A stretch of 64,000 bases of DNA from Symbiodinium natans (GCA_905221605.1 CAJNDS010002064.1:530001-594000), one strand, 5' to 3'. Shown: positions 22,998 through 36,430, counted from the stretch's first letter. Notes: a model not told the origin generated them from the sequence alone. Numbers and translations: made by a program.

Positions 22998-25081
22998 TGG
23001 TTTTTTTGAAGGATGTGTGGCTCCTCCAAAGACATGAGCCCGTGGGTGCCAGGCAAAGCTTGAGCAATTTGAGCACCATGCAGCAGTCTGGATTTGAGTC
23101 TTGCCGAGTCCTGCAGTGCGCCACGGCCATTGCGACCCGCTCTTCTTGGCCCAGTCTGGAAGGTATCAGGTAGCCAAGAGACAAGAATACCCGTGCACCT
23201 TTCGCCTTTGGAATTTTTTTTCAGAATTCACATGTCACAATCTCATCAAGCCCATGCCTAGACTCCAAAATCTGGCGCGCCTTCCATGCACCCGAAATCT
23301 TCACCCAGAAGCTCTGCATGCCTTAAACTCTGAGTGCCAGGTCTTGCATCAGAACACCCTCCTAAACCAGGCAGGGTTTAAAAGCACGGTCGCTCAATCC
23401 AACCATGGCGGCGACGAGGCACGTGGGCCCTCTCCCAACCTTGAGCTGTTCTGAGCTTGAAGATCCGCTGACAATTGGAGTATATAAAGCCGTGACGTGC
23501 GGGTGGTCGCTTTTGGGCCTTGGGGTTCTATAGGCTTGAAGTAGAGAGCATCTCGGGAAGCGGGGTGGAGGGATGGCTTTGGCGAATAAGCCAGAGTGAG
23601 AACACCGTCCTACAACCTCTGCAAGCCTGTTATGATGCCTACGATTGATCCCTCGCCATGAGACACCCAAGCCCCAACCTCCAGGGTCTGGAGCCCTTGT
23701 TTTCGCATGCAAGGGTTTCTAGAGCGACCAAAACCATGGGAGTAACAGCCGAAGGATCCGCTCAAACTCTCTCCAACACCTTTCGGGCCAGTCTGTGAGT
23801 CACAAAGTTCTCCCTGAACTCTTTCTTTGAAGTTCTGCCCTAAACCCTCCAAAAGCATGTCGAGTGCATGTTGAACCTTTCCTTGGCGCAGTGGGTACAG
23901 CTGGCTTCTGGCTTTGGGGGTTGTTTTTGGGGTGACTATGGCCAAACCTGAGAGCCTGAGTTTCCTGTTATTTCGCGAACCTTAACCTTAGCTTCCCTTA
24001 ACTTCGTTCTCCCAACATGGCTCCCAACCTCCCCCCCCCCCCCCCGAACCCAACGAAAGCCCTGTGAGCTTTCTTGCGGAAGTCTTGGAGAGGAGGCTCC
24101 TGGGGGTCTCGGGCGCTCTGCTGTGCACGGGCCTGAGTCAGCGGAGGCCCGCGCCGACTATTTGGGGAAAAAAGCTCCTTGCATCAGGGGGCCAGTAGCT
24201 GAGAGCTGCTTTGGGGTTGCAGGGGATTCAGGATCCAGACTTCAGGGCGGAGGCTTCTCAGGTCTCAACGGTATCTTGGCCCTCTGCTTAGAGATACGAA
24301 GCACCCGATTCTCCGGCTTTTGCCCTGCAACTTGGGACAGAAAAGCTCAGGGGTGTCTGTGAAGGGCTTCATGGGCTCAGGCAGGTGGAGGTGGCGAAGC
24401 CGCTGAGGTTCCTCGAGGGTGACGAAAGCACACGTCAGACATAGGCTTGCGGCCCTTGAAAGCCCGACGCCCAAGTCAAATTTGACCGTAAACGCCTACG
24501 AGTCGCAACATTGGCAAAAACACAATCAGCTCAGGAGTTTCACCGAAAACCAAAAACTGGTCTTGGGCTCAGGTCAGGTCTTGCTCTGCGCGCTGTAACC
24601 CCTGCACCGACAGACATAGACCCCGAAGCCCCAGAACAGAAGCAGACTGGGCGGTGGCAGGCGATTCGTCAACTGCGGCTCTCCGAAGGCAGGGGGAAGA
24701 ATACAAAGATTCCAAATACATGATCAGCAACGACTTTTAATGGCAGTATTTTGGGAGCTCCTGTCCTGTCTTGGAGATGTATCAAAGAGCGCCCACACTC
24801 ACGAGCCAGGTAGCGAGCTGCATACCTGTTCCATTGTTATCTAAGAGTCATAGCGAGGGTCTGGGTAGTTATATCTAACCTTTCAAGTGGGCTGTGGAAG
24901 TATCTTCCATTGCACTTTGTCCCACAAACTCCCCCCGCATGCAGGCAGCACCAAACTTGACCGCGCGCTTGGAGCAGGGCCCCAAGAGTGGACCCCAACA
25001 CATAGGACTCCCAGGAATCAGCGCACTCCTCTTCGGCTTCTTGGCGTTTGAAGCCTCAGAGATCCGCCCTCTCCAAGCCTT

Positions 25082-25380
25082 CATGTGATCCCGCTGGAAG
25101 GCGGGACATGGCGACCTTGCTGAGCCAGCAGCCCGCCAAGGCAGTGAGCAGCGCCAGGTTGAGCGCAGACTGGAGTCCACATAGGCCTATGCTGGAGGTC
25201 ATCAAAAGCATCGTAAAGAGAGTCTTCTCGTGCCACTTCGACGCTCCAGTGTTTTGGTGCGGGGTCGAAACGTCGAAGTCGAAGCGCCACAGGTCATGGA
25301 GGAAGCGGTGATGGCGCAAGTTTACCAGAAAGTACAGGAGATGGCGCATGTTTGGGATGCCGATCGTTGGAATGTAGGAA
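25082..25380 (-). CDS. Weak candidate exon, possible membrane protein
   Basis: On the - strand this stretch encodes RHHRFLHDLWRFDFDVS followed by two hydrophobic segments (FTMLLMTSSIGLCGLQSALN and LALLTALAGCWLSK). The composition is more protein-like than its surroundings, but there is no family match, no clear ends and no neighbouring exon on this strand. Confidence 0.25.
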
Positions 25381-27081
25381 TTGGGACTGTGGATAGTAGG
25401 AATTGTGGTTTGACGGGCGGGGTGGGCTCGGAGAGAACATCGGGCAAACTGATGCAAGAGCGTACCCAGCCAATATACGAAGCCTAAGAGGCGGACCTAA
25501 TGGCTTCAACCATGCAACAGCGAATCCCTCAAAAGATTGCGCGAGACGGCTCTCTGCACTCCAACCCGTGATGAACCGAGTGCCCGAAACTCTAAATCGG
25601 AGCTGGACCGTTTCCTCGAATTCCCCGTGCTTAACAGGAGCTCGTGCGGCTCGTCGACGACTTGGCCAGCAAATCCCAGGCTCCGTCGTTTTAGCTGTTT
25701 AGCTTGTTTGATTGAAGGGAATGCGGGCAAAAGAGGGGGGGGGGGTCGAAGCCTTATACATCCTTTGGCGCGCCCGCTCCCCGCCCCCACCACCCTGGCC
25801 TTCAAAGCTTCGAGTTCTATCCCTTAAGACTCAGCTTTTACCGTAGACACTGTAGCTGGGGGCCTGCCTCAAACGCTTTCAGCATTGGCTCTGATTCCCC
25901 TGTTGAGTGTCTTTAAGTGTGTTCGGGACGGTTTGCTTGGGTTCAGGGTTTGGGCCTTTGCGCCAGTTTGAAAGTTTGGTGCATGTCCGGAACTTTCGCA
26001 TCACTGGGGGCCTAAGAGTTTGCAACGCACAGCCCGACCTTCAACGCTGCTCGGGATGTATCGGGTCAGTTCATGTCGGCTCTATATGAGAGCTCGCAGT
26101 GGCAAATCGGCGGCGGCTGACATCACATTCATTACACATCCCTCTTGATTTCTTTGCGGCTTCATGCGGACAAGCCCACTCGCAGGCAGAACTTGACGAA
26201 CCTGATTTTAGGCCAGCAGCTGGACTAGAAAAAAGGTTGACTGCTCCACGGCCCTCTGTAAAGTTGCTTGTGTTGGATTGCTGACACTAAAACTGAGTCT
26301 CGGAACGACTTTCGCATGCGATGGGGCAGCAGATGTGTCAACAAGAATCTGTATGCTGCAGCGCTGAGACGTGCAAAGTTGACATCGCGTCTGGCCTGCA
26401 TTGTGTTGACTCGAAGAGTGCTTGGTTAGTTTCGGGCCTATAGGGCTTTTGTCGCACAGGACGTGTTGTCAGCTTCAGAGAGACTTGCTTCTCCTTGAGA
26501 AGCTGTCGTGCCATGAGTTCAGCTGTCCTGCATACCTGCACACCTGCGTGGAGCAATGGCACTTAAAACCCTACAGCTCCTAAGCCCGGGTGGGGAAGCC
26601 CAGGACAAGCTGGCCGATGGTGCGCCCATGGAGGGACCTGCAGATGCGGAGTGTCCTCAGCCCTCGGCTCAGCTGCAAGAAGGCTCATTTCTGGGAAGAG
26701 ATTCATACATAGATAGCCTTGAATCAACCCCTCGAAGTTGCTTGATGGCGCGCTATAAGAAGCCGCGGCAGCCGGAATGCGCCCTCAGCACTCCCAAGGG
26801 CAGTAAGCGCTTGTGAGCTGTAGCTCTTTCAGTGAAAAAGCTGGCATACACGTAGCTTTCTATAGCTCTTTCAGTGAAAAACGTGAAAAACTGGCATATA
26901 CGCAGCTTTATACCATAAACCCTGAACCCTCAGCCCCTGAAGGTTTCCGAGCCCTGAGAGTCAATTCGGGTTTCGAGCCTTAGGTGCCCACCCTCGGATG
27001 CTTCGGGTTCAGCAAGCTACCTGGAAGAAGGCGGTCGGGCTGCGACAACGGGCTTTTTTGCATGTTGTTGTTGCTTTTGTC

Positions 27082-27112
<31 letters not shown>

Positions 27113-28461
27113 GGGGGGTGGGGGGTTGGGGGACTGCTCTTCCGCATTTTCTTTGGCATGATGGGGGGTGTCTCTTGGGAAGCCCTTCGGGGCTGCATGG
27201 GCTCAGGCCGACGCAGCCTTCTACGTGCGGGGCGGAGGGAGCTAGAGGTTTGGTGTCGATGGCTTCGGCAGTTTGAGGATTTGAGGAGTTTTTTTGGAAC
27301 ACGTTGGCGAGGGCTCTTAAATAGAAGCTCGAAGAGCTTGTGGGAAATGTGATAGCTCCGTGAAAACAGAAGGCAACACAGGGGCCGCAATCAGTAGTGC
27401 CAGCATTGACTCAAAAAGAGAATCCCTAGAGAATCCCTATAAGTATGATCCCCTTATAATCCCCATGCAAGTATATCAACAAACAACACAGGGGGCCAAA
27501 GAATCCCTAGATGCCCCATAAGAGTCTAACAGCAAACAACTAGGAAGCCTGAAGTCTAGTTTTATAAGGTTCTTAAGAGAGGGGGGGGCTTCAAGGGGGG
27601 TAGGTACCTAGGGGAGTCTTTAGGGAATATTGGGTTTACATACCCCCCTTGGACCCCCCCTCCCTTAAGAACCCGATAAGAGTCAAAAGCAAGGGGGGCC
27701 CTGAAGGTGCGCAACTAGGTGGCCTCTTCTCGGTCGATGCAGCGTGCTGGCTCTGATTCAGGGTGGTTTTGGGCTTTTCCCTGTGCTTGGGGGGGATACC
27801 CCCCTTTCCTGGAGAGGGTTAGGTCGTTTAGGGTCTTTCGGGGAGTCGGGGAGTGGGAGGCGGTTGTGGTTCGGAATCTGGGGCTGTTGTGCACAAAGGT
27901 TGGGAATTCCAGGCCGGCGCAATGCAGCTGAAGGCTTGTAGGGGCTCAGTGGTTTTACGCTCCCGGGCCCAAAGCAAAACAACCTTTTGCCAACTGGAGG
28001 CCGAAACTAAGCCCCGGAGTGAGGAATCCATCTGAATGTTTAGGCCCTTTGTGAATCTCTTGGCACGGGCCATTGTCAATGTTTCGAAAGCCATGGACAC
28101 AAAAGAGGTTCAGGAGTTATGATTATGAGGGGGGGGGGGGGGTTTGTGACTGTATAAACCCGCCCTATCCGGAGCCCAATGCCCCGAATGTTTGAGGAGA
28201 CGGTCCGGTTTGTTTCTTTGGCCTCCACCTTGCAGTCTGGCGGGTGGATGTGGCGTGTGCGGCCAGAGAAGATGATGCCAGGGCTGCATCAAGCAAAACC
28301 CTTGAAACACCAAGAGCAGGAACTCTAAAAGACCACAGACCCAGAAGCCCTTGTTTGGAATAGAACAATCAACACAAGCCGGCAGATTGCATGATTCCCA
28401 TAATCCAGTGAAAGCCAGGAACCACACAGAGCTGCTGAGCTTGTGGGCGAGATCTACGCAG

Positions 28462-31400
28462 ACAGATGCCTTCGACGTCTTTGTCTCACACACCTGGTCA
28501 ACGCCTGGGCACTGCAAATACCTGTCCCTTTTACTTAGTTCGTGTTGGCACTATGCGCTTGCAGCTTGGCTGGCGACAGCAGTGCCACTTCTGTTTCTGT
28601 ACTGGAATCGCGCACTACCTTTAGTGGCTATCTACCCGACCACTTTCGACAGCTTTGAGCTCAGAGTTCCCTACTGGCCATGGATACAGCCGGCGACGTT
28701 TTTGGCCGCAGCTGCTGCCCTCTTCCTCGCGCCGCACTGCATCCTCCACCGGTTCTTCACAACCCGCTGCTTCTACGACGCTTTGCTGTCTTTGAGACCT
28801 TGAGATGCACCGACCTCAAGATGCACACTTCCCCCCCCCCACATTATAAGAGAGTCCCAACCCAAAAAAAAACCACGACCTCCCTCTCTCAGCACTCTTA
28901 GCCCCTCCCCCCTCCCAACAAAGGACGTGGTCTGCGTGAACCAAGCGGATCCCTGGGAGCAGAGGCAGGGGATCAACAGCATCGCCGGGCTCCTGGCCGC
29001 CTCCAAGCAGCTGCGCATCCTCTGGAGCCCCAGCTACCTCTCCCGCCTCTGGTGCGCGCCATGGCTTTCTCTTTCAGCTTCCTTTTAAAAATCCTGTATG
29101 TGTTCTGAGTATCCCTAGATTGAGTCGACTACGAAACCCTATACTGCAGTGCATCTTGAGCAAGAGCCCACAAGAGCAGAATCCGAGACTTCTCCGAAAG
29201 CCTGAACATGGGGCCTCCAGTGATTTAGCCGATTTAGGTGTCGGGTGTAGAAGGAATTGTCAGGCGCTTCCTCGCGGATCTTGGTGATCGTGTATGCTTG
29301 GGTACCTAGTCGTACAATATCTTCTTGGGTGCTTCAGCACATACGCAACGCAACTCAACTTGCAAATTGGGTCGGCTCAGCTTCGGCAAAAGCGTGCGCC
29401 CTCCCCTCCTGCTTCGCCGGTCAGAGATTCGAGGTCTTCGAAATCGCCGCGTACCGCAAGGCCAATCCCCATGGCGAGCTGCGATTCCAGCCGCTTTTTG
29501 TGGAGCGCGCTGCTGGGCTTAAGAGGTGACCCACAACAATCCACCGTAATCCACCCCCCTTGACCCAGGAAGAGCCCTGATTCCCCGCAAGCTTACACAA
29601 AAGACGGGGATCTGGGAATGAGGCCCACTGGCAGGATGTTGTTTTTTCTTTGCATTGAGCTGTCAGACTTCGGAGCATCCTTTGTAAGGGCTCGGCCTGC
29701 ATGTCAGGGAAATGGTTTTAGGAGATATAAGGGGCTCAGGACATTCTCGTGTTGTGGACATGCGGCTTCTTGGCTGCCGTCCTCTTCTCTGCGATGCTCA
29801 GCGCCATGCCGGAAAGCATTCCTGTAGGGTTTTTTGGGATAGAGCCAGGGCAGACTCCTGAATTTTCTTGTTGGCTTTCGGCACTCCCGGGCTGAGCCAT
29901 CACGAGGGTTTGTGTCCAAAACAGTGCTTGTTCAAGCATCTGCTGGGGAGAGGTAGCTTCACCTACTCTTCGGTGCTACTTGGCGCGATCCTCTGCTTGG
30001 TCTTCCTCCCCGGCGCCCACTTTGTTCGGCGGGGATACCGGGAGCAGGACACAACAACAAGATTCCCACCCCCCCCCTGGCTTTTGAGGATTTACCCCAA
30101 TTTAAGAGTTTCAGTATTGGAGAGGTGCAAATTCTGAAGCTTTCGGACTTTCGGGATGTCCCGCTCGAATTTTGACTTTGGCGTCTTCTGGGGAGCCTTC
30201 AAGAAGCAAAAAAAGCGGCCTCAGTAAGAAAAGGGCTGCTAGGCATAATATGACTCAAAAGGCACGTGCCCGCCGCCCGCACGAGCGCTGAAACTCTGCG
30301 CCGCTGGGCGCGCGGCTGCGGGGTTGTACGTGGTCTTGTATGGTTTGTATGTGATTGTATGTCTTGTGCTTCGCGCAGTATTTCACCGAAGCCCCCCGTT
30401 TGGAAGGCTTTGGATTCAGAATGCCAGAGTGGAACCAGGCCTCATCTTCAGCCCCCCTTATCCCTCCTGCAGGACCTGCTGCTTCGGAATCTTGCAGAGT
30501 TTGATCTCAGCGCGGTGTCCTGTGCTTGCGACTTCGACAGACAGCCACCTATCTCTCACAAAGCAGAAAGGTTCAAAGAGTTTTAGGTCGCTACCGTTGA
30601 AGAATGTGAGGAGGGCTCGAACTACCCGAGCGCAAACTGAAACCCCAGAGCCCACAATATCGGGGTCGGAATACTTACGAATAAGCTTCCCTTATGATCC
30701 CTTATAAACATTATGCTATAACACGGTCCAAACTTCAAAGTTGTAAGCCCTTTTGTGGCCGGCTCAGGTTCATCTTGTCGGCGGTGCGTTCTTGGTATGG
30801 AAGCACCGATGCCTTTGTAGAGAACACAGGCGGCATGCAGAGGTCTGGGCTGTTTTTTGTTTGATTTGGGGCCTCCGGCACTGACTTGAACCTTGGGACA
30901 TGTTGTACGTCCCCTTATGGGGCTCAGATCTTGCCTTGAAATATTTTGGAGAAGTAGGTTATGTTCATTTGATTTCAGGATCTGCGGGCTGCGGTTTCAA
31001 CTTTTGGCATTCCCGATCGCTCACAGGTATGAACTCCCCTCTACCATCATTGGACCCCTCCAGGGAGCGTACCCGGAGTTTACCCGCAGTTTACCCGCAG
31101 GTTTACGCTTACTGGTAGATCCTAGAGTAACACACGTCGAAATGTTCATCCTGCTTGTGCAAGTGGGGTTCCACCCTTCATCAAGTCACCAAGAGTGACT
31201 TCGGAGTGGAACTGGTTTGCGTGTGATAAGCTCAGTAATTAGACACTAGCACGGCAGGCCCTCTTTGACCCCACTCCCTGACCATGGATCTGTGGTGTGT
31301 TAGGGTATTGAGGGCTTACAGGTTATGCTGTTTTCCTGCTGAGTTGGATGCCAACATGCGCCTCCGAGGTATGTCCGCGGGCCAATCAGGGAGGAGCTGG

Positions 31401-32480
31401 TGGAAACGATGCAGCAGAGCCGAGTGCCGTTTCAATATTGCTCCTTGGGTGTGTGATTCAATAGCCATCAATCGTGGTTTTCTTTCGTGCGCTGCGTCTT
31501 GCGGCTCTAATATACTCATCATGCTCACGACGCTGTCTCCTATAGCTCGTGTCGCAATGTGGCTGTGAGTTTTTTTTCCGGGCTTGTAACAGGCACCGGG
31601 GGGTCCCTCCGCGACAAAGGTTTGTAACAGACGTGCCGTGTCCGCGACAACCCTCCCCGCGACAAGGCTACAACCCCCCCCCCCCGACAAGAGAGCAATA
31701 CCATTGAATTTTCTCATTGCCAATCTCGATGCGACCTTGATGCGTGTCTGCAGCAACTTTCACTCTAAGTCCGCGACAAGGCCTGCGACAGGGCGCGACA
31801 TACCCGCGACAACCCGCGCGACTGCTCGAGCCAGCAGGTGCCCATCCGTAGGACAACCTTGAACGAGAAGCCCAGTGTTTATATTTAATGGCTCTCCGGT
31901 AAAATCCCCGAAGCCCCAACCCTAAACCTAAACCCTTTACCCTAAAGTTGTTTCTTTGCTTCTTTCGTTCCTATTGGTGAAGATGGTCCATCTTTTCGAG
32001 CCGACCATCTGGACAGTAAGCGCAAAACCCGGAACCCGACACCCGAAGACAGAGACTTTCACAGCGTTGTGAAACTGAGGCATTCTGGCGCTGAGTCCCA
32101 TCTTCGGGTTCCAGCTCGATGTGTTCGGTGCGCTGATCAATGCCCGTGCGCCCCAGAATATTGCCATCAAGTTCTTGGGACAAAGCATCACCATCCTCGC
32201 GGTCGCCGTGTGGGGGGTGCGGCTCTTCTTCTGGTTGTCACAGAAAATGGCCCAGCCAATCTTCAAGCTGGACTTCTTGCAAACGGCTCTGGTCGTTCTC
32301 ATTTGGGCAGTCATGCAGGTGATCCCTTTCTGGTCGGTGCTCAGAGCGTTCCAGACAGATGAGGGCGGTGTAGCTGCAGCTGCCGTGGTCTTCACCCTCC
32401 TCGCGGCCAGCAGGCTGCCGGCGTGCAAGACCATGCTGTCTAAAGTAATTAGGATCTCGGGCGCCCAGGGAAAAATGCGG
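28462..32480 (+). CDS. TIR-like multi-pass membrane protein, at least seven exons
   Basis: Exons by phase and family pattern: 28462 to about 28790, 28924-29055, 29434-29525, 29957-30047, 30473-30543, 30768 to about 30828, and 32085 to about 32480. Motifs in order are DAFDVFVSHTW (TIR box 1), two hydrophobic segments, DVVCVNQADPWEQRQGI, RLWC|VFEIAAYRK (box-3-like), a transmembrane segment (VLLGAILCLVFLPG), LAEFDLSAVSCACDFDRQ|F, then VRSWYGSTDAF. The last exon has three hydrophobic stretches and NARAPQNIAIKFLG. Donors include GC (29056, 30544) and GA (30048). TIR domains are signalling folds or NAD-cleaving enzymes; which applies here is unknown. Oddly, two membrane segments lie between the first TIR box and the VCVNQ block. 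The assignment of the last exon is inference from spacing and hydrophobicity. Confidence 0.65.
31590..31835 (+). repeat. Degenerate GCGACAAG / TTTGTAACAG short repeat
   Basis: Units such as CCGCGACAAGG, CGCGACATACC and TTTGTAACAGRC recur every 13-20 bp. The same family occurs at 53915-54475. It lies within an intron of the TIR-like gene. Confidence 0.7.
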
Positions 32481-33463
32481 ACCTCGTCATCAGGATGAGT
32501 CTTTTCCACCGCAAGGTCACTGCAACCTGGACGCCTTCAACAAATTGCAGGCTCTGCAAACATGGCAGCTCTATAAATCTCCAAACCCTTCACGCAGGAA
32601 CAGGCCATGATATTTGGCTTGGCGCTGCGTCCTTTGCGAATGCCACTAATAGGGACCTGGCAGGGACGGCACCGTTTTTCTCGAGCCCATAGGACTTGGA
32701 GAAGTCAGGGTCTCCGGAGATTGCGGTCTGCCTTCAACTTGCTTGGCTCGAAAAAGCAGAAGCTGATTTTTTTAATGGAAGTAAATGAGTTTGTCTAAGA
32801 ACCTCTTCATCCTCAGCATCCCGCAATCTCCTAAAAGCCCTTTGTAGGCACGTCCTGCCAGGGCTCTCGGGCTCTAAGAGGCCAAAGGCCTCTCGAAGAC
32901 CCAAAGATACTCGGACATTTTTGACAACTCCTTCCAACAAGACTTCACAATCTTTCTTCGGCTCTGCCTCCCACGGCAAAAGGAAATCGCAGGCGTGGTT
33001 GAAGAGACTCCCGAAGCCCGAAAGCCTGAGCCATCAAATGAGCAACCCACTACGTGAGCAGTGGTTTTTCAAAGCGAGGGCCTGGAGCGTTTGGTCGCTA
33101 GGTTGGAGGCCTGGCACTGGAAGAAGAACCACGACCATTGAATCTTGAAACAAATCCGGTGTAACAATTAGTACAACGTCAAAGTTGACAGTGGGACAGC
33201 ATCTGAGTTCTGGCAGTCTCTTTGTTATTTTCGGGATCCTACAGATACTGCACAGGCACACGAGCCGCAGCATGAGTCCGTGAGGCCACGCGGACTTAAG
33301 GTGTTTCTCTGCCGGGGGCGGAGAGGCTCATCATACCAGCGTAGAGCAACTGCAGCCCAAAACCGGAGACTGCCACCCTCAAACGGGTGCCCTGTTCGGA
33401 GTGCCCCACCTTCCACGGCTCTCATGATGCGAGCTTGCTTTGTGATACCGTTTCTGGAGTGCC

Positions 33464-33464
<1 letters not shown>

Positions 33465-33500
<36 letters not shown>
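33465..33500. repeat. (CT)n microsatellite
   Basis: Pure CT tract of about 36 bp. Confidence 0.85.
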
Positions 33501-33503
<3 letters not shown>

Positions 33504-33772
33504 GTCTATCGCAAACTACCCATCCTGAGGTGCGTATGTTTAGATAGGCCGGGCCACCTTCAGAGAGAGGTTTTGCTGGTCAAAAGCTTCAGGCCTCAGG
33601 GTCTAAATCACACTGCCTAACTGTGCCTGCATGGGCGCTTTGCAAATGCTTCCTTTTACTTTTTGTGCTCAATCCCACATGCTACCACATGCCTGCAAGG
33701 CAAAGAAGAAGGCCCCTAAGGCTGAGCGATGAACTGCTGGAGGGCTCTCACTCTTTTTGAGGGGCTTTTAGG

Positions 33773-33830
33773 ATTTAGGGTTTAGGGTTAGGGTTTAGGG
33801 TTTAGGGTTTAGGGTTTAGGGTTTAGGGTT
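33773..33830 (+). repeat. Telomere-like (TTTAGGG)n array
   Basis: About eight units with one TTAGGG variant, ending about 25 bp before a candidate exon acceptor (TTTCAG). Confidence 0.9.
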
Positions 33831-33854
33831 TCCGGAACCCCCAAAAACTTTCAG

Positions 33855-33925
33855 GCTTGCCTACCAGGACTTCACCCGAGCGCTGGAGACCCTGAACTCC
33901 ACCGCCCGCCTCGCTGAAGCCTTGC
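33855..33925 (+). CDS. Candidate exon, unknown product
   Basis: After TTTCAG, or the following CCAG, the frame reads AYQDFTRALETLNSTARLAEA with codon use like the recognised exons. A GC donor may follow at GAA|GCC. It may belong with the candidate exons downstream on the same strand. Confidence 0.4.
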
Positions 33926-34952
33926 TCTTGCGGTTCCGAGAAATTTTATTCTTTGTGGGGTAACATTTTGCATTTGTAAGGGTACTTAACCCAATAAGGA
34001 ATAAGAATGTAAATTTTTAATACTATCCCAACCATGCACTAGTTTCTGAGCCTCCACAGAGTTTGCAGAAGTTCCTGTTGCGGGCACGAGGGCTTTCTGG
34101 GGATCAGTCCCTCTAACGCCCGAAGCCCCCAAAACTTCGTCGCTGCTGTCGCTGTATTATAGTCACGCGAATTCCCGATCCGTATACAAATGTATATATA
34201 TATATTATATATACACACGCACTTATACATATATGTATATACTCGTACCTCAGTTTTCGTGTGTTCCAAAATGTGAGCAACGTGAACGGCTGAGAACCTC
34301 GCAACACCTTACCATACTTTGCCTGTTTTCATTTCAACAAATTGAATTCGACCCTGTGGCTTCGATACCCTTGCCCCGAACCCTAAAACCACCTGTGGAG
34401 GGTTGAGACGTTAGGCCCGAGAGAAGAGAACAGGATCTGAGAGTTCTAGAGGTACTTGGGCCAGATGCCAAGCCTCTGGCAACCACGAAGCTTCGCTGAA
34501 GACATCGTAGTCCACACTGGGAGTGGAGTCCTAATGTGAAGGCAGGGCTTCTGCTTCAATTCCAAAAGAGAAGCTGCTGGACTCTTAAGGGCTGGTTCGT
34601 GTTTGGGCCCAAGGCGACTTCCAGCGCTAGGGCAGACTCATTCTTGGCTTCAGGCGTTCGAACCTACACGTCACACCGAATGCAAACCTTGTCCGTAGCA
34701 AGAGAAGGAAATGCCCGACATCTGGGCATGCATGTGGTCTTCTTGCCATGAAGAACTTATCTGTCATGGCCATCATGGCGTTCAATCTGGTTATCGCTTT
34801 TCTGCTGTTGATGAGTTGTTAGTCATATTATGAATTGTGGCTGTTTTGACTGTTTGCAACTCGAAAACTCTGCCGCATGAGACGAGCCGCTGCACCATGC
34901 CATCATTTGCACGTCACCCTGGGAGTCCGCTCCTGAAGGTTGCTTCCTTTAA

Positions 34953-35010
34953 ACCCTATATAAACCCTAAACCCTAAGCCTTAAACCCTAAACCCTAAAC
35001 CCTAAACCTC
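34953..35010 (-). repeat. Telomere-like (CCCTAAA)n array
   Basis: About seven units with a few variants. Confidence 0.85.
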
Positions 35011-35596
35011 ATGAGCAAAATTTGCAAAAGATTGGTGTAGGGTTTCGGTGTTCTCCAGACTTCCGGCTTGGCATCCACTGTGTCCTCACCCGGAAGAGCT
35101 TGGGGTTTAGGCTTCCGGGGCCCTTGAGGGTTTGTTCCAGCATTCTCTCTTCCATTTTTGGGGACATACCCTGAGACCCAGATCCTCGAAGATCCCTCAG
35201 GAGAGCCTGGGCGCCCATCCTCCTTCGCTGGAGGCTCCCTGTTCTGGCGCAGGGGGGCTTCCGAGTCCAAGTGCATGTTGCTCAGAGCGAGTCCTGGAGG
35301 TGCCACTTCTTTCGTCGGTGTGCTCAAGCCATAGAGCTTCCATCCACAAAGCTTTAGGGCCTGGAAGTAGATGCATAGGGCAAGAATGGGGGGGCGTTGG
35401 GGGTTCCCAAACATAGGGGCAGCCTAACACATACCTGTATCTGGGGTTTCCATAGGTTATGGTTTTGTGGGGCTGTGTCCGCGAATCATTCAGGAATCAT
35501 TTTTTGTTTGCTTGAAGGATCGTGGGTTTGCCTTTCATGCCTTTATTTTGCGCATGAGGGCAGCGCCTTAAGGGACCCCAAGTTTCCGAAACCTTC

Positions 35597-35692
35597 CGGA
35601 CGTGAGCCTGTTGTGAGGTACTACGTCTGCAGCCTCTTCTCCTGGGGCCTGCTGACTGAGCAGGCCGTGGCCGAGGCAACCTGGCAGGAGGT
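35597..35692 (+). CDS. Candidate exon, unknown product
   Basis: After an AG acceptor the frame reads VVRYYVCSLFSWGLLTEQ then AVAEATWQ, ending at CAG|GA, which would be a GA donor. A TTTAGGG array starts about 12 bp beyond. No family recognised. Confidence 0.4.
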
Positions 35693-35704
35693 CATAGGGC
35701 CGGG

Positions 35705-35774
35705 GTTTAGGGTTTAGGGTTTAGGGTTTAGGGTTTAGGGTTTAGGGTTTAGGGTTTAGGGTTTAGGGTTTAGC
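35705..35774 (+). repeat. Telomere-like (TTTAGGG)n array
   Basis: Ten nearly perfect units directly downstream of a candidate exon. Confidence 0.95.
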
Positions 35775-36430
35775 GTAGGGGCACCAGCTTTTGGCACTGG
35801 GGGGTGTGCATTCGCACGGTGCCTCGCGAGAAAAAAAATGTCGGGCTTCGCCCAGACACGTAGTTGCAAACTTGGGAGTGGCAGTTGGATGTGGGGTCCG
35901 CATCTTGACCCCCCTGCCCTCCGAAGCTGGTGCGCCCATAACCGTCCGGTGTTCGGGCTCTGTGGAAGGGGGGGAGGGGGGAATTTTGTTGTGGGCTTGA
36001 CGGCCAAGACGTGAACCCAAAGCTCACGCTGCGCAACGTCCAACCTCAAACCCAACCGCCGTGCAAGCTTGAACATCGTGCACCCTGAAACCCCAAGGCC
36101 CCAGAAACAACGTCCTGAAACAACATATCCCAAAAGCACAAGCCACTCGAACACACGCCACAGTCCCAGAGCCCGACCGTGCTGCTCCGAAAGCTCCTGC
36201 CCTAAAGGAATGCAACCCCGCACAGTGCAAGGCCAGACATGTTGCATGTTGTGCCCTCGAAATTTCAGCTTGCATCCCTCGAGCTGCAAAAGCGCGCGCA
36301 CCTCAACCTCGAAAAAGCATGCTTTTAAGTCGGAACAAAAGCGACCTGTACCTACATAAACCATGCTACGAGACGAGCGTTGCACCCAACAAAGACCAAG
36401 GTACGGTTTCAGGGTAGGGGGGAGGATGTG

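Larger units (their letters stand above)
21833..28440. other. Mostly non-coding; a few weak exon candidates
   Basis: I see no recognised family. Weak + strand candidates are 22096-22170 (PFFPASEEFPWEQAVAE) and 22390-22475 (Ala/Gly/Lys-rich). Repeats include CT runs at 22952-22997, a C run at 24031-24046, a G run of about 28 at 27091-27118, a near-duplicate of about 45 bp at 26823-26905, and a G run at 28128-28142. Confidence 0.4.

Noticed and set aside
31937-32509. 190-aa open frame on the - strand
   Set aside because: The + strand exon over the same bases has coding-like codons and hydrophobic segments fitting the TIR-like gene.
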